NCBI RefSeq assembly: GCF_020889705.1 | Contig: NZ_JACMYP010000010.1 | Span: 1 to 64,000 of the forward strand | Reading direction: 5' to 3' | Length of the DNA stretch: 64,000 nt | Source: Bradyrhizobium altum | GTDB lineage: Bacteria > Pseudomonadota > Alphaproteobacteria > Rhizobiales > Xanthobacteraceae | Shown here: piece by piece, positions 47,762-57,095 of the stretch | Numbering within the stretch: position 1 is the first letter of the stretch | Layout: every line of letters starts with the position of its first letter | Made by a program: the position numbers and the translations under genes | The notes under the pieces: generated by a model | What the model was told of the DNA's origin: nothing | Database searches by the model: none | What the model saw: the letters and a program-made list of their open reading frames with translations, nothing else

Positions 47762-48369
47762 AAAAAGTGCAAAATGCAAAATCTCAATACATGGACTACG
47801 AATTGGCTAAACGAAACTACGGACATCGGCTGTGTACGAAGGAATAGGTTCTTCCGTTATCTCGCACAGTGCGTCGTATCTTTTTATTTCCCAAGAACTC
47901 AATTTGTTCAGAGGCTCGCGTCTGCATGCCCTCACACCGCTAGAGCATTCCCGCTGTTGCGAGGACGGCAAAGGACGAAAGTGCTGGACCCGGTGGAATT
48001 GTCGGGTCATTGAATTTTTTCAAGCACTTCGCGAATATTTACGTGCGCTGTTTATTGTCGCACGGTGTCACAACCGTGCTCGCATAGTTTCAATGAATTA
48101 CGAAACGTTCCGGCAACTCCGTGTCTCAAGCATGGGACAACAGAGAGAAGCAATGATGCTACGGATGGACGAATATGAATTCCTTCGTGGACTTGCACAG
48201 AGCGGTGGCGCGATAGAAGTGCCATCCACAATTGATTATCCCGGTGCGAAGCGAACCGCCCGCGAAACTGGCAACCACGAGTATGCTTCAGAGCGGCAAA
48301 GTTCGGTACGAGATCACCGCGGCGGGCGTGCGGCGGTCGCCCGTTCGGATGGCCTATTTCGCCAGTTGA
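47762..48369 (+). other. Gene-poor stretch with one possible short frame
   Basis: A frame around 48228-48369 reads LIIPVRSEPPAKLATTSMLQ, then SGKVRYEITAAGVRRSPVRM, ending just before the terminator at 48370. It may be a real small protein starting at an unclear codon. Nothing else is supported. Confidence 0.35.
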
Positions 48370-48392
48370 AGCCCGCCGTGAACCGGCGGGCT
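48370..48392 (+). terminator. GC-rich hairpin
   Basis: AGCCCGCCG, TGAAC loop, then its exact complement CGGCGGGCT, followed by TAGC. Confidence 0.55.
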
Positions 48393-48517
48393 TAGCTCGT
48401 CAGGCCCGATCGCGGGAGATCAGCGGCTGTGTACTACCGACTTTATCGGTCGCTGTATTTAGGCAGCCCTCTTCGGACTCGAGGAAGCCGTCACCAACTC
48501 CGCCGAAAGGCGAAATG

Positions 48518-48567
48518 CGACCCCAGCGCGGGCAGCGCCAGGGCCGCCACTTAAACTCCCAGTCGGG
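48518..48567 (-). repeat. Dispersed repeat encoding KWRPWRxPRWGR (copy 2)
   Basis: Minus strand nearly identical to 24588-24641. In frame with a longer ORF (48400-48645) that continues ISPFGGVGDGFLESEEG, so a small protein is conceivable. Confidence 0.5.
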
Positions 48568-48841
48568 ATGGGCGCCTGAAGGGGAGCACATGACGACTCC
48601 CGCCATTGCCACTTGTTCCCTAGGCGTTAGCAAATCAGCAACCAAGCCGGCGCACGCTTTCCTGCGGGACGGGACCGATTGGGGATTCGCGCGGTCGCGT
48701 TTCGGGGAGGAGCCAGGCGCACGGGCCCTGGTGCCGGCTCCTCTTCCTTAACCATGTGTTAACGAGGCCACAGTCAATTGACCTAAGGCCTGCTAGCCTG
48801 TGGATACTGGGGATTTCAGGGCCCAGGCTGGAAGCACAGGG

Positions 48842-48876
48842 CGCCGCCGGGACGCTGTATTTCAAGCCCGGCGGCG
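48842..48876. terminator. Perfect 10-bp GC inverted repeat
   Basis: CGCCGCCGGG, 15-nt loop, CCCGGCGGCG. Similar to the hairpin near 24317-24356. Confidence 0.45.
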
Positions 48877-48916
48877 TAGTTTCCTTGGGAGGTTAATCGG
48901 GCGCAGTCGACTGGTG

Positions 48917-49165
48917 TCATTCGAGCGGCATAGAAAGCACCGAAGGCATATTGCTCTGCTCGCAACCTGTTCGCCCCTTGACCGGCAGAATGGGAACCGA
49001 GACAGCCGTGGCGGCTTCGGCCTGGCTCATGAACCGGGCCAGATTAGCGTCCGATGACCACTCCACGTAACGAACGGCCGCAAAAGCGACCGCTCCCACG
49101 ATGAGCATACTGAGCACTGATGCGCCGGCTGTCGCCGACCAACTTTGGCTGCTAAAAAACGGCAT
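48917..49165 (-). CDS. Small single-pass membrane protein
   Basis: From ATG 49165: MPFFSSQSWSATAGASVLSM, LIVGAVAFAAVRYVEW, SSDANLARFMSQAEAATAVS, VPILPVKGRTGCEQ. One membrane helix and a soluble tail. Unknown function. Confidence 0.6.
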   Translation of the reverse strand: MPFFSSQSWSATAGASVLSMLIVGAVAFAAVRYVEWSSDANLARFMSQAEAATAVSVPILPVKGRTGCEQSNMPSVLSMPLE

Positions 49166-49410
49166 CACGACTCTCCGACACCGAGCTGCCACCCGCATTT
49201 GCGTTTAGATCAACTCGCGATGATCGAGTGTGAACGGCCTCACATTTCACGCGCACTTGATGCTGGGGCAGACTGAGAGCCGGCAAGAACCAGCGATATT
49301 GTCGACTGTCATCGGCCTGTGGCTTGGTTCGTACAGGACCGTTATGGCTGGGAATTTCAGTGTCCCAGTTCAAGACCGGCAGCGTCTTTTCTTGAGACAG
49401 CGCTTGGCGA

Positions 49411-49611
49411 TCAGGCGCGATCGCGAGGCTCGAGACGGTGCACGACGGACACTATCGGCCGCGTCTGGCCTGCGTGTTCGGATTCAAACAGGAAGCCCGT
49501 CACTAGCTGCTCAGCTAGACGCAGCAAGTGCGTCTGGGGATCTTCGGGAAGCTGGCAGGCAATCCGAACAGCATGGCGCCGATGCCAGGGGTGGTCTTTT
49601 TGATCGTTCAT
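49411..49611 (-). CDS. Small conserved protein (HPWHRRHAVRI)
   Basis: ATG 49611: MNDQKDHPWHRRHAVRIACQ, LPEDPQTHLLRLAEQLVTGF, LFESEHAGQTRPIVSVVHRL. It resembles small Bradyrhizobium proteins beginning HRRHAVQI. Two helices with a basic start. Unknown function. Confidence 0.6.
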   Translation of the reverse strand: MNDQKDHPWHRRHAVRIACQLPEDPQTHLLRLAEQLVTGFLFESEHAGQTRPIVSVVHRLEPRDRA

Positions 49612-51640
49612 GCCATCGCTCCCTGTTGCCAGTCCTGCGTACCGGCTTGCTCGTGCAGGCCGTCATGGTCGCCGATGCCGGGCTCGGCGGGACCATGTTC
49701 CAGATCGCGGCGCCCGCCCGCGGCCCATCTCTCTTGGTTGTCGTGCTGATCGAGGCTCCCAAGGCTGGCTCGCTGTCCGCTTGGTCCTGCTCGGCATCGA
49801 CGACGACAGTTTCTTCGCCAAGGCGCTCTCGGTTGCAGTGCTCTTGGTTCAGCATGCGGTCGAAGCTACGAGAGCCGTCACGGCCGCTACCAAGCTGAGC
49901 CGGCCGATGGCACAGCTCTTTCCTAAGCAGACAGCCTTTCGTCGCCCGGGCGCTGATCTCGGCCGGCTTTGATCCCAGCTCGGTGCTGATCGGCTGGAGG
50001 AGGGCAGCGCCGCCTGGGCGCTTAAAGCCACGCTCAAGGAAGCTTCCAAGCTGACGGTTGATGAGACCAAGACGTGCTTCGCTCGTTGGAAGCCCTTTTT
50101 CTCGTCGGCGGTCGGCGCTCAGAAGTGTTATTCCGGGGGGAGGCTATCCCACCACCGGAAAGCCCTAACGCCTCGCTGCGCGATCAGGATGGCTTGGCCG
50201 GACGTGTTGGATACAAGACCTTGGCCCCCGGGAACTCGGTGGCCGCCGGGCTCCTGGGGAGGGCGTCCGTTAACACTAGGCGCGAAGGTTGCCCCGACCA
50301 CGATCATCCGGCTCAAAGAGGCCGCTCGTCGAGGTCGACCCACTCCAAAAAGTCGAAGCCGCCGCACCGCCAGTGCGAGGGCCAATTCGACTTCGGATAA
50401 CGCTGCAGTGACTCCAATTATACCGAGGAAACGTCGGCTTCAAGTGAGACGCGCCCCAAGGGTTGTCTGAGCAACGGTTCGGCGCGCGAGCGCTGACGTC
50501 GACATCACACATGATTGGCATTGGTGTGGACGAGGGCTGTCCGCTCGGAGTTCCGGCGCCGTCAACACACCACTGGCAATCAGCGTGAGAATAGCGACGG
50601 GTCGAGATCGGCCATGATCCCGTCGCCGGCAGGCGAGTACACGCCCCGCAGATGAATGACCGCAGAGGGCCGCTCTCTCAAACAGCGGTAGCGAGCCGGA
50701 CGCTACACGCCTTTGCGCGATCGGAATGCAAAGTGCAGGCTACGCTGTGCCCATTGCGACCTGCGACCACACGGTAACCCGGCATCCCGGGTGAGGGTCG
50801 AGAGGCAGAACATGTCGTCAACGGCATGACCACCCGCACCGACCTGATCTGGGAGAGCGCCCAAAAAGCTCTCAGGTAGCACCGCACAATGTGGTGGGCG
50901 ATGCCAAAGGGAAACGAGTACCTAGCTCATCAACATGATGGGCCCCACTTCGTCAGTGGCCTGCCGGAAAGCAATACCGGAGGGAGAGAAAGGGCGAAGC
51001 TATGCGCAGAGTGGAAATCCAAGGCGCGTGCTTCTAGCCGACGGGTCTTCTCCGCTTTGCGAGCTCCGAGCAAGGCGATATGCCCAAAAATCGCGACCGA
51101 TACCAAGGTGCAGCATGTCAATGGGGGCAGGACCATGCCCAACAACCCTAGCTAACGGTCCCCGGTACTTGAGCCCCGACAGCGCGAAGGTTGCTCCGTA
51201 AATTACAGCTCCGGCAGTAGCTCATGCGCGCTTCTCGGGGGAATTGGATGCTCATGACGTCGACGCCAGAGAACCTGGGAGGAACGCAATACGACGAGCC
51301 GCTGGAAGAGCCGACATAGCGATCTCGCCGACATCGTCGTGCTGATGAGGGGAGAGGTGCTCGATATGTCCCGAAGAGCCGGGATCGGCCACACCCGAAA
51401 TATTGTGGTGCGAGTGACGACGATCCAGCGTCACACCCGTTGGCATGGTTCCAGGGCACCCGCTGAGATACTGCTTTAAGCGTTTTCATACTGAGATCGT
51501 TTTTCATGTCGCCCCGAGTGCATTGCAAAAATGGCTGGAGAGCATCAAACGGGCGGCGCGGTCGCGGGGCTGGCCAGCGCACGTGATACCACACGCGATC
51601 GCAAGCGGGTGCCGGCCGACGCGGATCGCTGCGGGCGGGG
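49612..51640. other. Two kilobases of decayed sequence
   Basis: Short pieces look like former coding DNA (SFFAKALSVAVLLVQHAVEA at about 49810; GSAAWALKATLKEASKLTV at about 50005) but they lie in different frames and match no family I know. No intact gene, tRNA or clear repeat is seen. Confidence 0.4.
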
Positions 51641-51659
51641 GTGGCGCTGCTGCTTGGCA

Positions 51660-52030
51660 TGACCCTGGACCGCCCGGGCTGGGCGGATGGTTTGCTGCTC
51701 GGCAACAACTCTGCGCTCGGCACGGGCACGCTGACTGTAAATGGCAATGCGACGCTGGATGGCACCACCTCCCTGAGCCTTGCCCCATATCTTGCTGCAT
51801 GCGGGCACCTCGCCGGATTTGCTCGGCGGGCAAGCCGTCACGCTTGGCGGTGTGATTTCGGGGGCCGGGTGGATTGATCAAGCATGGCGCCGCCACCTTG
51901 ACCCTGAATGGCGCCAACACCTTCACCTGTGACCTCAACGCCGGCACTCTTGCCTTGGGGGCGGGTGGCAGTCTCGCGGCTAACCGGTGCGGCTGGCTAT
52001 GCGGCGTCGCTGCAGCAGTCCGGCGCCAAT
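51660..52030 (+). pseudogene. Autotransporter passenger-domain remnant
   Basis: Pieces in different frames read GNNSALGTGTLTVNGNATLD, LLGGQAVTLGGVISGAG and HGAATLTLNGANTFTCDLNA, then GTLALGAGGSLAANR. These are autotransporter-associated beta-strand repeats. Frameshifts separate them and no beta-barrel domain follows. Confidence 0.6.
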
Positions 52031-52036
52031 ATCTAC

Positions 52037-52663
52037 TCACTTGTCTTCGTCTAAAACTTTGATCCAGAAGGACGCACCGTCACTCGCGAGCAGATCGCAC
52101 ACCACCGCAAACACAATGGAGCTTGCGCAGTCGAAGGTTTCTCCCTCGGCTGCGATCCGGCCTGAGCTGTCGTCGATGATCTTGGCCCGCCAACGCGGAA
52201 AGTACTCGTCCTCGATCTCCTCGATAACGAGCCGCCTGTCCCCGGCGATCCGAGAATGGTGCCTTTGAATCTGCAGGCATCATCCGTGTTTTCGGTGCAA
52301 CGTGGAACCTCGACCACTTTCGGAACATCTAACCATGTGCCGTCGATACTCGTGATGCTTTTGGTATCCCGGTCGAAGGTCTCATCATCGTTCTTGTAAC
52401 AATAAATGTACCCATCAACTTCATACGCCCATACTTCGATGGGCTTCCAGGTTTCACGTCCGTCCAACGTGATCGATTTCGTTTTGCGCACGATCATCGC
52501 TGTCGAACAGCTCGACATCGAGTTTTCGCGGATAGGTGCTAACGGTGGGCCGATTGGTCAGCATCGGGGCGAGTAGCTGATCCTTTATCCGCTCCAACGC
52601 CGATCGGCTGACCAGCTTCGGTTTCTCGCTGGAGTACTCAATTTTTGTCAGCTCGCCGGTCAT
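52037..52663 (-). pseudogene. Conserved hypothetical gene with two frameshifts
   Basis: From ATG 52663: MTGELTKIEYSSEKPKLVSR, STYPRKLDVELFDS. After a shift near 52500: MIVRKTKSITLDGRETWKPI, EVWAYEVDGYIYCYKNDDET, FKGTILGSPGTGG. After another near 52250: LVIEEIEDEYFPRWRAKIID and CASSIVFAVVCDLLASDGA, stop at 52037. The pieces clearly belong together. Family unknown. Confidence 0.55.
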
Positions 52664-52761
52664 CGGGGCGTCTGCGCAACGCTGTCGACGACAGAGCGCT
52701 CGACGGTGGTGTCCGGGGTGGTCCAACTACCCGTTACGAGGAGGTACGTGTCGCCTGCCAT
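52660..52761 (-). CDS. 33-residue protein coupled to the gene at 52663
   Basis: ATG 52761: MAGDTYLLVTGSWTTPDTTV, ERSVVDSVAQTPR. Its TGA overlaps the next ATG as ATGA. Plausible but very small. Confidence 0.35.
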   Translation of the reverse strand: MAGDTYLLVTGSWTTPDTTVERSVVDSVAQTPR

Positions 52762-52784
52762 CGCGCCATGAACATGGGGGCCTC

Positions 52785-52910
52785 TCACTTATCCGCGGCG
52801 ATCGCGTCCCGCTTAAGCGGGCTCGTTTCGGCATGGAACAGCTGCATCGTGGCGGCAAATTTTCGGGCCACCTCCGGCGGGATTTCGAGCGGCTTTCGGG
52901 CGATGGGCAT
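52785..52910 (-). CDS. Truncated RKPLEIPPEVARKF protein
   Basis: ATG 52910: MPIARKPLEIPPEVARKFAA, TMQLFHAETSPLKRDAIAAD, K, stop. Related proteins as I remember them continue for about 30 more residues, so this is probably shortened. The frame can be extended upstream to TTG 52970 through the R2 repeat. Confidence 0.5.
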   Translation of the reverse strand: MPIARKPLEIPPEVARKFAATMQLFHAETSPLKRDAIAADK

Positions 52911-52960
52911 GCCCTGGAGATAGGAATTCAGGGCTCGTTTGGCGAATGCAAACGAAGTGG

Positions 52961-53210
52961 CCTCCAGCAACTCCTGGAGGCCCGTAGGGCAGTTGCTGGT
53001 GCCGCATGGGCAGTCGCGTCAGTCGAGATTGGCCAACCTGGACGGGCTTGGAGGACCAGTAAGCTTGAACTGTGGCCAGCATTCAACACTCAGGAATAAG
53101 TGGCAATTTTGCGCGCGCGCGCTCGGCAGCCTCGCGCAGCTTACCGGACGGTACACGCCCTTCCGGTTCGGCGCCGTTCGATTCACATTAGCTAATCCTG
53201 GAACTTCCCT
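52961..53210 (+). repeat. Dispersed repeat R2 (partner of 717-905)
   Basis: Shares the blocks listed for 717-905, with about 75 extra bases (a GCGCGCGCGC run and following) before the last block. Confidence 0.6.
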
Positions 53211-53321
53211 GCGCTCCGATGATTTCATCAGCACTGGGGCGACTGTTTCATTCCCTATCTTTTTATTGGGCCCAGTACTGCCGCTGAGTTGCCAAGCCAG
53301 CGGCTGCGATCAACCTTGACG

Positions 53322-53362
53322 CGGCCCCAGTGCGTCACCTCGCTGGGGCCGTTCCTTTTTTC
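53322..53362 (+). terminator. Strong rho-independent terminator
   Basis: CGGCCCCAG, 12-nt loop, CTGGGGCCG, then TTCCTTTTTTC. It points rightward, 110 bases after repeat R2, although no recognised plus-strand gene precedes it. Confidence 0.7.
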
Positions 53363-53570
53363 ATGACACTTCGCCAGTTTGAGTTTAACCCTGCCTCTAC
53401 GAAGCGACGGCCAACGTTCTCAGTAGGACTACTGATCGATATATTCCACGTTTCACGCACATAGATTTGATGATCCCCGATTCGTTCTCATTCCACCGCG
53501 CAGATGGGTAGTGTCCGTATTTGACCTCAAATATCCTTAGCTTAAATTTGGGGTGTCCTTCATCGGATTA

Positions 53571-53595
53571 GGAACGCTGTGCTCGCGGCGCCGTT
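53571..53595 (+). promoter_or_regulatory. EcfG-type stress promoter of His-rich gene
   Basis: GGAAC, 16 nt, CGTT, 58 bases before ATG 53654. Confidence 0.65.
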
Positions 53596-53653
53596 TGTTG
53601 CCCATGTCGCAAGTTAACGACTTGCGGAACACCGGGATTAGAGGGAAACATCC

Positions 53654-53866
53654 ATGTCAAAGAATGCAGCCGAACACCACAAGCAGGCGGCAGAACACCA
53701 TACCAACGCCGCGCGGCACCACGGCGAAGCAGCTAAGCATCATGAGAGCGGGCAGCACGAAAAAGCAGCCCACCACGCTCATACCGCAAGCGGCCACGGC
53801 CATCACGCCACGCATCACACCGAAGAGGCGAGCAAGGCTCACATGGAAGAGCATGGCAAGAAGTAG
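53654..53866 (+). CDS. His-rich AEHH repeat protein
   Basis: A 70-residue protein made of imperfect heptads: MSKNAAEHHKQAAEHHTNAA, RHHGEAAKHHESGQHEKAAH, HAHTASGHGHHATHHTEEAS, KAHMEEHGKK. About a third of residues are histidine. The alpha-helical pattern could bind metals or buffer pH. The family is common in rhizobial stress loci and an EcfG-type promoter precedes it. A terminator follows. Confidence 0.85.
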   Translation: MSKNAAEHHKQAAEHHTNAARHHGEAAKHHESGQHEKAAHHAHTASGHGHHATHHTEEASKAHMEEHGKK

Positions 53867-53906
53867 CTATCCAAGAAATAGCTACCAAGGCTTATAACAT
53901 TTCCAA

Positions 53907-53928
53907 AGGCCGCCTCAGTTGGCGGCCT
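53907..53928. terminator. Terminator between convergent genes
   Basis: AGGCCGCC, TCAGTT loop, GGCGGCCT, then CTTTC. Serves the His-rich gene and overlaps the end of the minus-strand frame at 53915. Confidence 0.65.
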
Positions 53929-54019
53929 CTTTCATTGCGCGACGTTTCGCGCGCACGAGGACCTCGTGAGGATGAGCTTCATGAACGTTCTCTCCCGCGA
54001 TAAGCGAGATTGAAGTCAT
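53915..54019 (-). CDS. 34-residue peptide
   Basis: ATG 54019: MTSISLIAGENVHEAHPHEV, LVRAKRRAMKEAAN. Small and basic at the end; overlaps the terminator hairpin. Low support. Confidence 0.35.
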   Translation of the reverse strand: MTSISLIAGENVHEAHPHEVLVRAKRRAMKEAAN

Positions 54020-54071
54020 TGCCGCGCTTTGCGAAGGCGTCGGCACCACACCGTTTCGCGCTTGACCGGCG

Positions 54072-54212
54072 TTAACGTGGCGCCATCGGGCGGTTGATCT
54101 TCTGGATGTAGATCCTGCCGTCCTGCACGGGCTCGAACGCACGAGCGTACTTCATGATCCTGCGCGTGGCTTTCTCGGGGTCGGAGTAGGGGCGGTCACC
54201 CTTCATCTTCAT
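54072..54212 (-). CDS. 46-residue basic protein
   Basis: ATG 54212: MKMKGDRPYSDPEKATRRIM, KYARAFEPVQDGRIYIQKIN, RPMAPR. The composition is convincing. It starts inside the end of the zinc-ribbon gene (ATGAAGATGAAGGGTGA), so the two are coupled. Confidence 0.55.
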   Translation of the reverse strand: MKMKGDRPYSDPEKATRRIMKYARAFEPVQDGRIYIQKINRPMAPR

Positions 54213-54392
54213 CGGTCACGCGTTCCCAGTCAGAGTAACTATAGAGCCCCGCCCAATGATGCACTGGCTTGCCGCAGCGCTCGCATTTGAAGGCGCCTGA
54301 AATGATCGTGGGGCAGGATCCCGCTCTTGAGATGCAGAATAGAGAGCGCCGCATTCGCGGCAGAAAAAATAGACTTTAATATCAATCTCCCA
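54196..54392 (-). pseudogene. Zinc-ribbon protein, frameshifted
   Basis: The minus strand reads DIKVYFFCRECGALYSASQE, then after a shift near 54290 FKCERCGKPVHHWAGLYSYS, DWERVTDEDEG. With two CxxC knuckles it is the complete version of the ribbon seen at 14935-15162. No start codon is in frame, and one indel splits it. Confidence 0.55.
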
Positions 54393-54970
54393 TTAAACGA
54401 CTGAAACGTTCCATAGCCACCGCGGCGGGATCGCCGATAGCGTCACCGCCTGGCGAGCGAGGCCGTTCGCCCCAATGGACGGTCCCTCCGCACGATTGAC
54501 GTCGCGTTCGGACGGAGCCTTGCTGTCTCTGGACAGCGGAAAAGGATAATCACAAGCGATTGCCAGGCTCGGCGGTACCGCCGGCGATACGAGACCCTGG
54601 TCATTTGCGCCGGACCTCTGCGGGTGGGAAGTTGCTTGTTTGCCGAGCATCGCTACTTGCGTTTGCCTGTCCGAAGGGAACAACGAACCGGGTTAGGCAT
54701 CGTTCCTAGCCACGGTACTCCGGACCGCTCAGGAAGCGACCGGCAGACCGCAAGCCCTGCGCGGAGAATACTGCCGTCTTGCGAACAGCAAGTGCAACGC
54801 GGGGTAGGCATTCCATTGGTGCCCTGACCCCAAAGCCCGACATCCTGGATAGCGGCGACTTGGTTCTACCCAATTGAAGCCAGCGGCCCTGCCCAGGCTG
54901 CGAAAGCAGCGGTGCGGGCGCTCCATTCGTCACAGCGCACGCGATCTTCTGAACCCTGGAGGGCCGACTT
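54393..54970. other. Gene-poor stretch
   Basis: No family-like frame, RNA or repeat noticed. Confidence 0.4.
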
Positions 54971-55345
54971 CTATTGCTGCGGCGCCTGCCCGTTCGATGC
55001 AGAGACGCCGCCGTCGACCGCCACATTGGCCCGGTAATGAGGCTGGTGTTCTCGCTAGCGAGGAAGGCGATCACAGATGCGATTTCCCAAGGGAATGCGC
55101 TCGGCAAATTTGCCGAGAAGTTCTTGGTCATCCATCATGTCCGCTGTCATTCCCGTCCGCGTTAGCGAGGGACAAACGGCATTGACGCGGACACTCTTCT
55201 TGCCGAGATCCATCGCGAGCGCCCGGGTCAGATTGACGACCGCGCCCTTCGCGGCGTTGTAGGGTCTCATGGCCCAGGCGGGAACGGACACCCTTATGTT
55301 GCTGGTGCACGGCATTGACGGTGGCGGCGGCTGATTCCGCCTCCG
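54971..55345 (-). pseudogene. Short-chain dehydrogenase (SDR) C-terminal remnant
   Basis: The frame reads MRPYNAAKGAVVNLTRALAM, DLGKKSVRVNAVCPSLTRTG, containing the YxxxK catalytic pair. Other frames continue EIASVIAFLASENTSLITGP and NVAVDGGVSASNG to a stop at 54971. The Rossmann N-terminal half is absent. Confidence 0.7.
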
Positions 55346-55378
55346 CAAGACTGGAGCGCGGTCGCCAGCGGCCGTCGG

Positions 55379-55558
55379 ATGACGCAGACCAAGATCCGCG
55401 ACGAATTCGGTCAGGGCCGCATGGTCGGCGCGCGCGAGGCCATTGCGCGCGGCATGGCGGACCGGATCGCAACCCTCGACCAGTTCGTCGGCTGCGTGCT
55501 GCAGCAGCGCTCGCCGCGGCCGAGTTCGCGCCGGCGATCGGCGCTGGCGTTCGATTGA
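55379..55558 (+). pseudogene. Phage head protease (S49 type) C-terminal fragment
   Basis: ATG 55379: MTQTKIRDEFGQGRMVGARE, AIARGMADRIATLDQFVG. This matches the end of S49-family capsid proteases (GRMV..A...GM.DRI.TL). The catalytic part is missing upstream. With the capsid fragment at 57096 it indicates a prophage remnant. Confidence 0.6.
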
Positions 55559-55562
55559 ACGA

Positions 55563-55760
55563 TCAATCCTTGAGCAACAGTTTTATTCGCCTGCGCTCTT
55601 CAGGGATTGATGGAAATCGCATCCCGAATTTCCGGGCTTGCCGCTGAACCGATGCGATCGGACGTCGTAGCGCAGCAGAGGCCCGAGCCGCGCTTGCTCC
55701 CGAAGCAATCAGTGCTTTCAGACGATTTGTTTCCTCATCAGTCCAGCGCAAATGTCTCAT
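55563..55760 (-). CDS. SANT/Myb-like small DNA-binding protein
   Basis: A 65-residue protein: MRHLRWTDEETNRLKALIAS, GASAARASAALRRPIASVQR, QARKFGMRFPSIPEERRRIK. W-[ST]-DEE..L..L...G.S....A..L.R...SV..KA is the SANT/Myb-like tri-helix pattern. Likely DNA binding. Common in Bradyrhizobium. Confidence 0.72.
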   Translation of the reverse strand: MRHLRWTDEETNRLKALIASGASAARASAALRRPIASVQRQARKFGMRFPSIPEERRRIKLLLKD

Positions 55761-55822
55761 GCCTCAACGAGGGGAGCTTCCATCAATTTCTGTCTTCCGA
55801 GCCGCAAATCCCGGTGGCAAAA

Positions 55823-55842
55823 AAGCCGCCCGAAGGCGGCTT
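55823..55842 (-). terminator. Rho-independent terminator of CsbD gene
   Basis: On the minus strand AAGCCGCC, TTCG loop, GGCGGCTTTTTT, 9 bases after the CsbD stop. Confidence 0.75.
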
Positions 55843-55850
55843 GATCTTGT

Positions 55851-56042
55851 CTATTTTTTGAGGGCATCAGCTGCGTCGCGCGCTGCATCCTTCACGTCTC
55901 CCGCGGCCTTGTGGGCAGAACCCTTGGCCTTATCAATCTTGCCTTCGGCTTCGAGGTCCTTGTCACCGCTGATCTTACCGGCCCCTTCTTTGATGGCGCC
56001 TTTTGCCTTGTCGGCAACGCCCTTCACGTGTTCGCGATCCAT
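55851..56042 (-). CDS. CsbD family stress protein
   Basis: A 63-residue hydrophilic helical protein: MDREHVKGVADKAKGAIKEG, AGKISGDKDLEAEGKIDKAK, GSAHKAAGDVKDAARDAADA. This is the classic CsbD pattern (general stress protein of unknown molecular role). Full EcfG-type promoter 34 bases upstream; terminator directly downstream, so it is a single-gene unit. Confidence 0.9.
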   Translation of the reverse strand: MDREHVKGVADKAKGAIKEGAGKISGDKDLEAEGKIDKAKGSAHKAAGDVKDAARDAADALKK

Positions 56043-56075
56043 GGTCTTGTTCCTTTACTGTACGGGATACGAGGC

Positions 56076-56100
56076 AACGAAAGGATCGAGCAGTGGTTCC
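56076..56100 (-). promoter_or_regulatory. EcfG-type stress promoter of CsbD gene
   Basis: On the minus strand GGAAC, 16 nt, CGTT. Confidence 0.7.
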
Positions 56101-56295
56101 TAGGGCATGCGCCAGTTTCCACGCGCTCGGGGACAGCACCGTAGTCATACCGCTGCGCAAGGACTCTAACGTTAGGATTGATCCTTTCGCCAAGGTAGCC
56201 GCCAAGCGCCTATCTAAGCAGGGCGCTGAACGTTACCAATAAAATGCCGCTGAATGCGACGTCAAGGCGGCCAAGGCCACAAGCCTAAAACGAGC

Positions 56296-56508
56296 CTAAC
56301 CGTCCGCGCCGACGAAAATATCAAACGCCTCGTAAGCCTGCCGCGGCGTCTTTCCTTCCTTCAATGCGCTTTCGAAACTGAAGATTGCCTCCGCTAGGAA
56401 AAGTTCATCGGGGACAGGAAACATGGTGCGAAGTTCGGCGAGCCAGCTCGCATAGGAGCGCGGGTTGAACTTGCCCAACGTGTAGTTGTCGCTGAATGAG
56501 CTGCGCAT
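56296..56508 (-). CDS. Small protein abutting copy C
   Basis: ATG 56508 immediately follows the TAA of copy C (TAAATG). It reads MRSSFSDNYTLGKFNPRSYA, SWLAELRTMFPVPDELFLAE, AIFSFESALKEGKTPRQAYE. A 70-residue acidic helical protein. Coupled expression with copy C is expected. Function unknown. Confidence 0.65.
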   Translation of the reverse strand: MRSSFSDNYTLGKFNPRSYASWLAELRTMFPVPDELFLAEAIFSFESALKEGKTPRQAYEAFDIFVGADG

Positions 56509-56712
56509 TTAGGTCGGAACCTTCAGGCCGGGCGATGAAAGCCACTTGGCCATGCGCGAGCCGGTTTCCGCTAGCCGCGCCCTGCGAATAAGTTTTTCGC
56601 GCTCCACTCCCAATGTTGTGCCCATCGCTTCTTTCCGCAGGCATACAGCCTCCTGCGCAAGACGCTCGCCGAGTGGATCGAGTTGTTTGAAACGCTGCCG
56701 TTGGAGGATCAT
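56509..56712 (-). CDS. Small EWLxSPGLQP-family protein (copy C)
   Basis: From ATG 56712: MILQRQRFKQLDPLGERLAQ, EAVCLRKEAMGTTLGVEREK, RARLAETGSRMAKWL-SSPGLKVPT. It keeps ERLxxEA, ARxAET and the WLxSPGL ending. The start follows AAAGGAGCG, which can be hidden by GCGCTCC in the leader. The frame start at 56769 is rejected because it runs through the leader. Confidence 0.75.
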   Translation of the reverse strand: MILQRQRFKQLDPLGERLAQEAVCLRKEAMGTTLGVEREKLIRRARLAETGSRMAKWLSSPGLKVPT

Positions 56713-56800
56713 GGCGCGCTCCTTTCCAATTTCAGGAAGGCGGGAGCGCTGATCGGGCGTTCTCATCACCGATGAATACCGATAGCCGCGCGGTGATTGA
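56713..56800 (-). promoter_or_regulatory. Conserved 5' leader RNA, copy C
   Basis: On the minus strand ATCACCG (56797-56791) pairs with CGGTGAT (56771-56765), and GCGCTCC (56749-56743) pairs with GGAGCGC (56722-56716), which contains the ribosome-binding site. The shared core ATCGGTATTCATCGGTGATG is present. The third arm (TCACCG in copy B) is poorly kept here. Confidence 0.6.
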
Positions 56801-56804
56801 CCCT

Positions 56805-56829
56805 AACGAACACCCCTAGCGACACTTCC
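56805..56829 (-). promoter_or_regulatory. EcfG-like promoter upstream of leader C
   Basis: On the minus strand GGAAG, 16 nt, CGTT: one base from consensus. The first leader arm begins 7 bases after CGTT. Confidence 0.45.
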
Positions 56830-57095
56830 AAAACGAAATACTGGTCGAGGTCTCTAAATATCCCTCCAGAAACACAGCTCTACTGCTGCAACGCAAGCGA
56901 GGAAAACCGTCGCGGAAAGCGGCCGCGCTTTGGTTTAGCTGCCATCGGCGCGTTTTGCTCACTGAAAGCCGGCAGTCGGCCGATTCCCTTTTTCAGTTCC
57001 TGAGTTGCTCGACCCGCGCCGTCGCCTGGACAGCGGGAACGCGGGCTCTTTCTCCGTCCAGGCAAAACCACCGACCAACCAGGAGTCACTGATCC

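Noticed and set aside
52813-53082. An 89-codon minus-strand frame over repeat R2
   Set aside because: Another frame there carries the recognisable RKPLEIPPEVARKF protein; this one is a shadow.
53636-53866. Short tandem repeat suggesting CRISPR or satellite
   Set aside because: The repetition is AEHH-type codon repetition inside a coding gene; repeat units vary and there are no spacers. No CRISPR array is present anywhere in the window.
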